From assembly GCF_000264905.1 (NCBI RefSeq), contig NW_006763135.1, positions 1,839,179 to 1,903,178 of the forward strand: a stretch of 64,000 nucleotides of DNA, written 5' to 3'. Position numbers and translations under genes: made by a program. The notes beneath the pieces were generated by a model. That model was given only the letters and a program-made list of their open reading frames with translations, did no database searches and was not told where the DNA came from. Every line of letters begins with the position of its first letter. The stretch's first letter is position 1. This DNA comes from Stereum hirsutum FP-91666 SS1. Lineage: Eukaryota; Basidiomycota; Agaricomycetes; Russulales; Stereaceae. Of this stretch, positions 59,387 through 64,000 are shown piece by piece.

Positions 59387-60474
59387 ATGAAGGTTCGTCA
59401 ACGTCCCTATTGCCACTCGACAAATGGCCGTACACTAACCCTCCTGCCCCGCCCTACATCCATACAGGTCGTCAGCAAAGAAAACATTCAAGACTATCAA
59501 CGCGCCGTAGCCATAGGCGGTGCCAAAGGTTTTCTCGGCGGTGTAGCTGTGGCTTTGCCAGCGTCCTACCTCGCCCGCAACCGCTTCGCGTACTACCGCA
59601 ATCTACCGCCTTCGCTGAGAGCGCTGGCGGGGATTATGGTCGTCGTCCCAGCGTTCGTAATCTCGGCGGAGACGGCGGGGCGAAGGTACGAGCAGGAGCA
59701 TTGGTCAGTTTCTGTCTTCTTTACCGCGTTGGCGGCTATCCCCATCGGGTCCAGGCCACTGACTCGATTGGCAGGGAGGGCGCTGGCAAGGATGCATTGA
59801 CACTGGAAGAGAAGAAAGAAATCACGAAATGGGAACATCTGTCGATGGGAGAGAAAATCGTCGACTATACCGCTCGCCACCAGTACAGCGTGATCGCAGG
59901 CGCTTGGGCCACTGGCATCGCTGGCGCTTTCGGTTACATGATGCGCGACCCGTAAGTCGTTCCACCGCCCCGAGGTCCCTTCAGTGCACCCCTCCAGAGT
60001 CCACTTCGTTCCCGGTGGCTTTGTCAGGCTGACTGGGAACCACCCTTGATTTTTGTATTTGATGGATCCGGATGTATGTAGGTTGCAGACTGTGCCACAG
60101 AAGGTAAGCAGCCGACTAGCGCGAATCAGGGCATACGTCGCCTTTTTTGTGATTAGGCGAGGGTTACGGTGGCTGACTCGAGGATTGGGCGTGGTGTGAT
60201 TTTTGGCACGGATGTCGCGTTTTATATAGGTTGTTCAGGCGCGTGTGTTCGCGCAGGGGCTCACGCTGGCCACGGTGTTGACGGCGGCCTATGTTTCTCG
60301 TAATGGGCACCACTTCCCAGACGTTGAGGATGCAGCCAAGGTGCGTATTTCGGTTACGTTGTCAGGAGGTATACTGACAAAAGAGTACAGCCAAGGAACA
60401 ATGACCATTCGTGGGAAGACATGCTGAAGATATACAAGGAGAAGAAGGACGCTGATCCCCAAGTGAGAATCTGA
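59387..60474 (+). CDS. RCF2: RCF2-like HIG1-domain mitochondrial protein
   Basis: Protein of 211 aa; exons 59387-59392, 59468-59703, 59775-59951, 60082-60103, 60230-60340, 60391-60474. The first coding exon is just ATGAAG, and exon 4 is 22 nt. N-terminal hydrophobic helices (GAKGFLGGVAVALPASYLA; LRALAGIMVVVPAFVISAET) are followed by the HIG1 region (KIVDYTARHQYSVIAGAWAT, then GIAGAFGYMMRDP and KVVQARVFAQGLTLATVLTA). The tail is NDHSWEDMLKIYKEKK. Length and order match yeast Rcf2 (224 aa), which associates with cytochrome c oxidase and the III-IV supercomplex in the inner mitochondrial membrane. The splice 59703/59775 was chosen because it keeps frame and follows an ACTGAC branch-like site. 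Confidence 0.88.
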
Positions 60475-61190
60475 GTGGGACAGAATAGCATCCAGTGGCA
60501 GCGACGCAGTCAGTAGGTTCGGAGAGTGTACGAGTCCGCTGCTCGAAAGCAGCTTGTAACGATAGCAGATGTATGATGTAGTACTGTATACCGAGACTGT
60601 GTAGAGCTATGACCGGATCATGATAGTGGATGTCTTCCTCCGGTTAGGACGCTGCGTAGACCAGATACATGTCGTAGTTCGGCTGATGGCAGTCGTGACC
60701 TCCTCCTAGAGGACCCCTTTTCCAGACAGGCTGCCTCCCATTACCTATTAGGATGCAAGCCCTCACTAGCATCGCCCAAATGCCACGGTAAGAGCCACCA
60801 ATAGTATGAAACAAGCGGAAGACTCAAGGAGATCTGACGAACAATAATCAGCCGCCGATGGAGAACTCCGAGAGGATGAGGAAAGACGCGGCTGACAGGA
60901 GAAAAACGTCAGGTCATGGGCGATGACACGATATTGTCGCTCGTACGATGCAACGTCGGGCGAATGCCTTCACGACGAGCGAGTGGAAAAGAAAGAGCAA
61001 CTGGCACAGCGAAGGATCATGAGACGAGAACCCGAAGGCAATGAGCGGAGGGAGAGGCTGGACGGGGAGTGCCGAGGTGCCGAAGCGGCTTTGGAAGCGG
61101 GCGTGGTGAACGGAGTTGGACGGCGCGAAAGGACTCTCACCAATTCTGTTTCCTCCCGCTGACTAAAACATCCATTCACGGCCGACACAA
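60475..61190. other. Intergenic, no gene seen
   Basis: Between RCF2 and the four-helix membrane protein gene. Small plus-strand frame at 60923-61162 is Glu/Arg-rich without domain and is not called. Confidence 0.5.
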
Positions 61191-62308
61191 ATGGCCACCA
61201 GGCAAGTCCATCCTCTCTGCCACCACCATCTAGCAGCGTTAACCATGTTTCGCTGGTCCAGGACGGCTGCCCTTGCCATCGCTTGCCTCGGCGTTCTCAC
61301 CAACTTCGCCCTCGCGATCCAGCTCTTCGCCCTCTGGCGCACATTCAGGTCTGACACGGAGAGTGAGTGGGAGGGCTCAATCGACCTCTGGGCCGTAAAC
61401 GGATTCAAGCTTGTCGGCATTCTATCTGCCGCCTACTTCGTCACTGCTGCTGCTGCCAGCATCGCAGGGCTCGTAGGCATATTCAAGGTACGTCACCGCC
61501 CCTCTTAGTACAGTCTTCCACTCCCGCTGACTGTACACCGACTTCCCCCGACTCCTCTCGTGCACAGGGCATTCCGACATACGTTCGTTTCTATCGCGAT
61601 TATTCCATCGCCGATTTCTCCTTCACCACCATCACAACACTCCTTGTTACATATGCCTCATTCCGTTACTCCGCCGTCCGTGCTGGCGTCTGCGAGGAGA
61701 TTTCAAGACATCCAGACTTCATGAGGGAAATGCAGGAGATGGGCCTCAACCTAGAGAATTGCGAGCAGTGGTTCGAGAGGGCTGTCGTCGCCTTCGTCGT
61801 TCTCATGCTTATTGTCATAGTCGTTCGCGTAAGCCCCGCTGCCCGGCCGCCATCACCTACACATCTCGTTCTGATCAGCCGTTTCATCTTCTTTCTACAG
61901 CTTCATTTCGTATTGGCAATCTCGCATTACTACTCGCAGCTCACACGCCACCACGGCAGCAGTCTCCCAGTCTTCCTCAGGAGCCACCACAAGGACACCA
62001 CTGGTCTCCAGCGCATCTACCTTCTCCCAAGTCCGACATCTGCAACCTCGTTCAATACGCAGGGCACGCAGCCCGAGATCGTATACGCACCAGTTCCGCT
62101 GCGAGACCTCTCCGAGCAGGATGCACGGGAGCTGAACGCTCGCGAAGCATGGATCCGTACATCCTCTTCACCTCAGCCACCACGCACACACCGACACAGC
62201 CGGTCGCATTCGCATCCCCACCGGCATCATACAACAGGGCGGATCGGCCTTCCCATCCGCCCTAACGAGGGACTACTCCCTGGCCACGAGAAGATCCTCA
62301 AAGATTGA
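61191..62308 (+). CDS. Four-helix membrane protein, unknown function
   Basis: Protein of 321 aa (303 if the second Met, at 61245, is used); exons 61191-61487, 61568-61828, 61901-62308, each junction at phase 0. Four hydrophobic segments: TAALAIACLGVLTNFALAIQ, LVGILSAAYFVTAAAASIAG, FTTITTLLVTYASF, and AVVAFVVLMLIVIVVR. A short loop with two Cys (GVCEEISRHPD...LENCEQW) lies between helices 3 and 4, and a Pro/Ser/His-rich cytoplasmic tail of about 130 residues follows. The pattern recalls tetraspan proteins, but the CCG motif of true tetraspanins is absent. Likely a plasma- or vesicle-membrane protein; function unknown. Confidence 0.8.
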
Positions 62309-63275
62309 TTCTGCAACAACCGATCTTTTCTCCTCTTTTCGATGCCCTCGTTTTGTTAGCCATTAGTTGCCCTCTGCGCTGTCGTCCTTGCTTGGTTGCT
62401 CATCATGTTTATTTTTGTCACTGTGGCACCTCTTTTCCTTCTGCAGTCTAGTCTTGGCGTGGGTCTCTATCTCTTTTTCTATCTTTCGTTGTTTAGCATA
62501 TCGTACTCGCTATGTTATTTGGTTGGGTCTCTTCTGCCTCTTCCAAACGTTTCTCTCCTGACGTCGACGTCCTGGTGGAGAATCTGATTCTGTCCTTACG
62601 CTCCTCCATCCACCTACCCGCGCGCCCCCTTCATCTTCTCCGTACCAGTACGAGAGGGTCACTTTCTCATGGTCTATCCATCGTGTTGTATTCTTCCTGG
62701 TCCACACCCCCTCATACTTAGAACATAGTCACGTACCGCATGTCTTTTTAACCCGTATATGTGTTTGCAGCTTTGCTTTGTCGCCTATAAATAGTGCCGC
62801 CGGCGGAGAGCTAAAGATGAGGAGGACCCGGTCGACCGTCATTTGACGAGCTATCGAGAGGCTGACCGGGGCGGGGGTAACGAGGACTTGACGATCTGTA
62901 TTTCGGATAGTGGGCTCGCTACGAAATGCACCGTCGTCGGGCCATGTGAGAACGTGCGCCGACTCTTCTGGACTGAGTCTCGTCCGCGCTTGTGCGAACC
63001 TGGAACCCCCTGGCCAGGGATTTTTGAACTCTACTCTGGCCCAAAGACGATGGTCCAGAGTGGACAGCCGACTTGGGGCAGCTAGAGTGATGGCGATGGA
63101 CGAAAAGGAGGCGTCGAGAGCAGAGCGCGTCGCTTCCCACATCCGTCCATCCATCTTCTCCCTACAAAACACCGTCCCTTTTCTCACCTGGGCCACTCCA
63201 CTTCCTCCAACGGTTCTTCCCCCATCACTTCCCTTCTCTTCATTTACAGCTTCCTGAACCTGACCTCGGAACGGG
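62309..63275. other. Intergenic, no gene seen
   Basis: T-rich 3' region of the previous gene, then the promoter of TPA1; CTATAAATAG at about 62785-62794 is a possible TATA box. The minus-strand frame 62729-63391 overlaps the start of TPA1 and is not considered real. Confidence 0.45.
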
Positions 63276-64000
63276 ATGCCCATGGCGACCATCCGCGCAC
63301 GCTCCCCGGCCACCATCTCGCCCGCTAAGAAGCCAAAAATTGACTCTACTGTCCTCGAACAGCAGCAGCGGGCTAAAAGCGATGAGGCCACTGAGAGACA
63401 TCAGGACCATATCTCGCTTTTTACGCCCAACCTTTTCGACCCGTCGAACATACACCGGTTGAACAATTACTATCACGCGTCTGAGCCCTATAAGTATGCG
63501 CTCGTCGAGAAACTCTTTCAGGACGATCTCCTGAAGAACGTGGTCGACGAGTGTCTGAGCGAGTTGCATTTCACGGAGAGGGAGACGGATATCTATAAGG
63601 TGAGCCTAGTTGCTCGCGCCCCAGTGTTAGGAAAATTTCTTCGTTGGGCAGACCACTTACTCTACTCCCTCATTGATCGATCTTTGCCTTTCTTTTTCTT
63701 GTAGGTCAACCAAACGGGCGACCTGGCCTCGTTGAACTACCTCTCGCAAGATCAAATCGCACTCCTGCCAAACCTCCTCAAGCTTCGCGATGCTCTGTAC
63801 TCTCCTACTTTCCGTACCTTCATGCGCACCGTCACTGGCTGTGGACCGCTCTCGGGCGTCAAACAGGATATGTCGATCAATACGTACAAGAAAGGCTGTC
63901 ATCTTCTCAACCACGACGACGTCATCGGCACTCGCCGTGTATCCTACATTCTCTATATGCCTCTCCCGCACTACCAGCTGTGGCAGAAGGAGTGGGGAGG
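63276..64000 (+). CDS. TPA1: TPA1/OGFOD1 prolyl hydroxylase, 5' part
   Basis: First 206 codons of an Fe(II)/2-oxoglutarate-dependent prolyl hydroxylase; exons 63276-63599 and 63705->64000; the gene runs past the window. The catalytic domain shows the family's NPNLFDPSNI-like entry (LFTPNLFDPSNI), GDLASLNYLS, LRDALYSPTFRTFMRTVTGC, and two of the three iron ligands, His178 and Asp180 in LLNHDDVIGTRRVSYILYMP. The distal His is outside. By family knowledge Tpa1/Ofd1/OGFOD1 hydroxylate a conserved proline of ribosomal protein uS12 and affect termination accuracy and, in fission yeast, oxygen-dependent SREBP control. The second Met (63282) is an alternative start. Confidence 0.95.

Noticed and set aside
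62729..63391. Minus-strand 220-aa frame
   Set aside because: It overlaps the promoter and first exon of TPA1 antisense and carries no recognisable domain.
1..64000. tRNA, rRNA, transposon, CRISPR or viral sequence
   Set aside because: None was recognised by eye on either strand. Small RNA genes cannot be excluded without a covariance-model search.

Overview
This 64 kb window is nuclear DNA of a filamentous basidiomycete, most likely a mushroom-forming Agaricomycete. The evidence is dense short GT-AG introns (mostly 48-75 nt), a moderately high GC content, short intergenic spaces, a basidiomycete-type sesquiterpene synthase, and orthologues of fungal regulators (SSK1, ATG29, CDC14 of the septation network, RCF2, SPT3). 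No transposon, tRNA, rRNA or CRISPR array was recognised. All exon models were worked out by hand from splice signals, reading frame and family alignment. Every multi-exon model quoted closes in frame, but none has transcript support.

Layout. 1-0.9 kb: 3' end of a terpene synthase cut by the window edge. 1.75-3.2 kb (-): 10-exon gankyrin/Nas6 proteasome chaperone. 3.7-5.4 kb (+): unknown zinc-ribbon/Ser-rich protein. 5.9-9.7 kb (-): an F-box protein gene and, downstream of it, a frameshifted copy. 10.5-14.5 kb (-): MDR-type oxidoreductase domain behind a long Ser-rich N-terminus. 15.1-19.3 kb (-): KDM3-type JmjC protein with a Pro/His/Gln-rich N-terminus. 20.1-24.7 kb (-): SSK1 response regulator of the HOG pathway. 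25.8-29.5 kb (-): ARS2/SERRATE. 29.9-30.9 kb (+): ESF2/ABT1. 31.4-32.8 kb (+): SPT3. 33.0-34.7 kb (-): DDI1. 35.3-36.5 kb (-): ATG29. 37.1-39.7 kb (-): Zn2Cys6 transcription factor. 40.0-41.3 kb (+): YIH1/IMPACT. 42.0-44.4 kb (+): succinate-semialdehyde dehydrogenase. 44.7-46.2 kb (-): fumarylacetoacetate-hydrolase-family enzyme. 46.8-48.6 kb (+): CDC14 (SIN). 49.2-49.9 kb (-): cytochrome b5. 51.7-55.2 kb (+): membrane-anchored FG-repeat protein. 55.6-58.3 kb (+): tail-anchored coiled-coil protein. 59.4-60.5 kb (+): RCF2-like HIG1 protein. 61.2-62.3 kb (+): four-helix membrane protein. 63.3 kb to the end (+): TPA1/OGFOD1 prolyl hydroxylase, cut by the window edge.

The genes are mostly unrelated housekeeping loci. 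The only neighbours with a plausible metabolic link are the convergent succinate-semialdehyde dehydrogenase and FAH-family genes. The most interesting points are: a protein with POM121-like architecture (N-terminal membrane helix, basic region, long C-terminal FG domain) in a fungus; two 7-nt coding microexons in the dehydrogenase gene; two GC-AG introns with the same GAG|GCAAGC donor (in the dehydrogenase and DDI1 genes); a decayed tandem F-box copy; and very small exons (6, 22 and 26 nt) in other genes.
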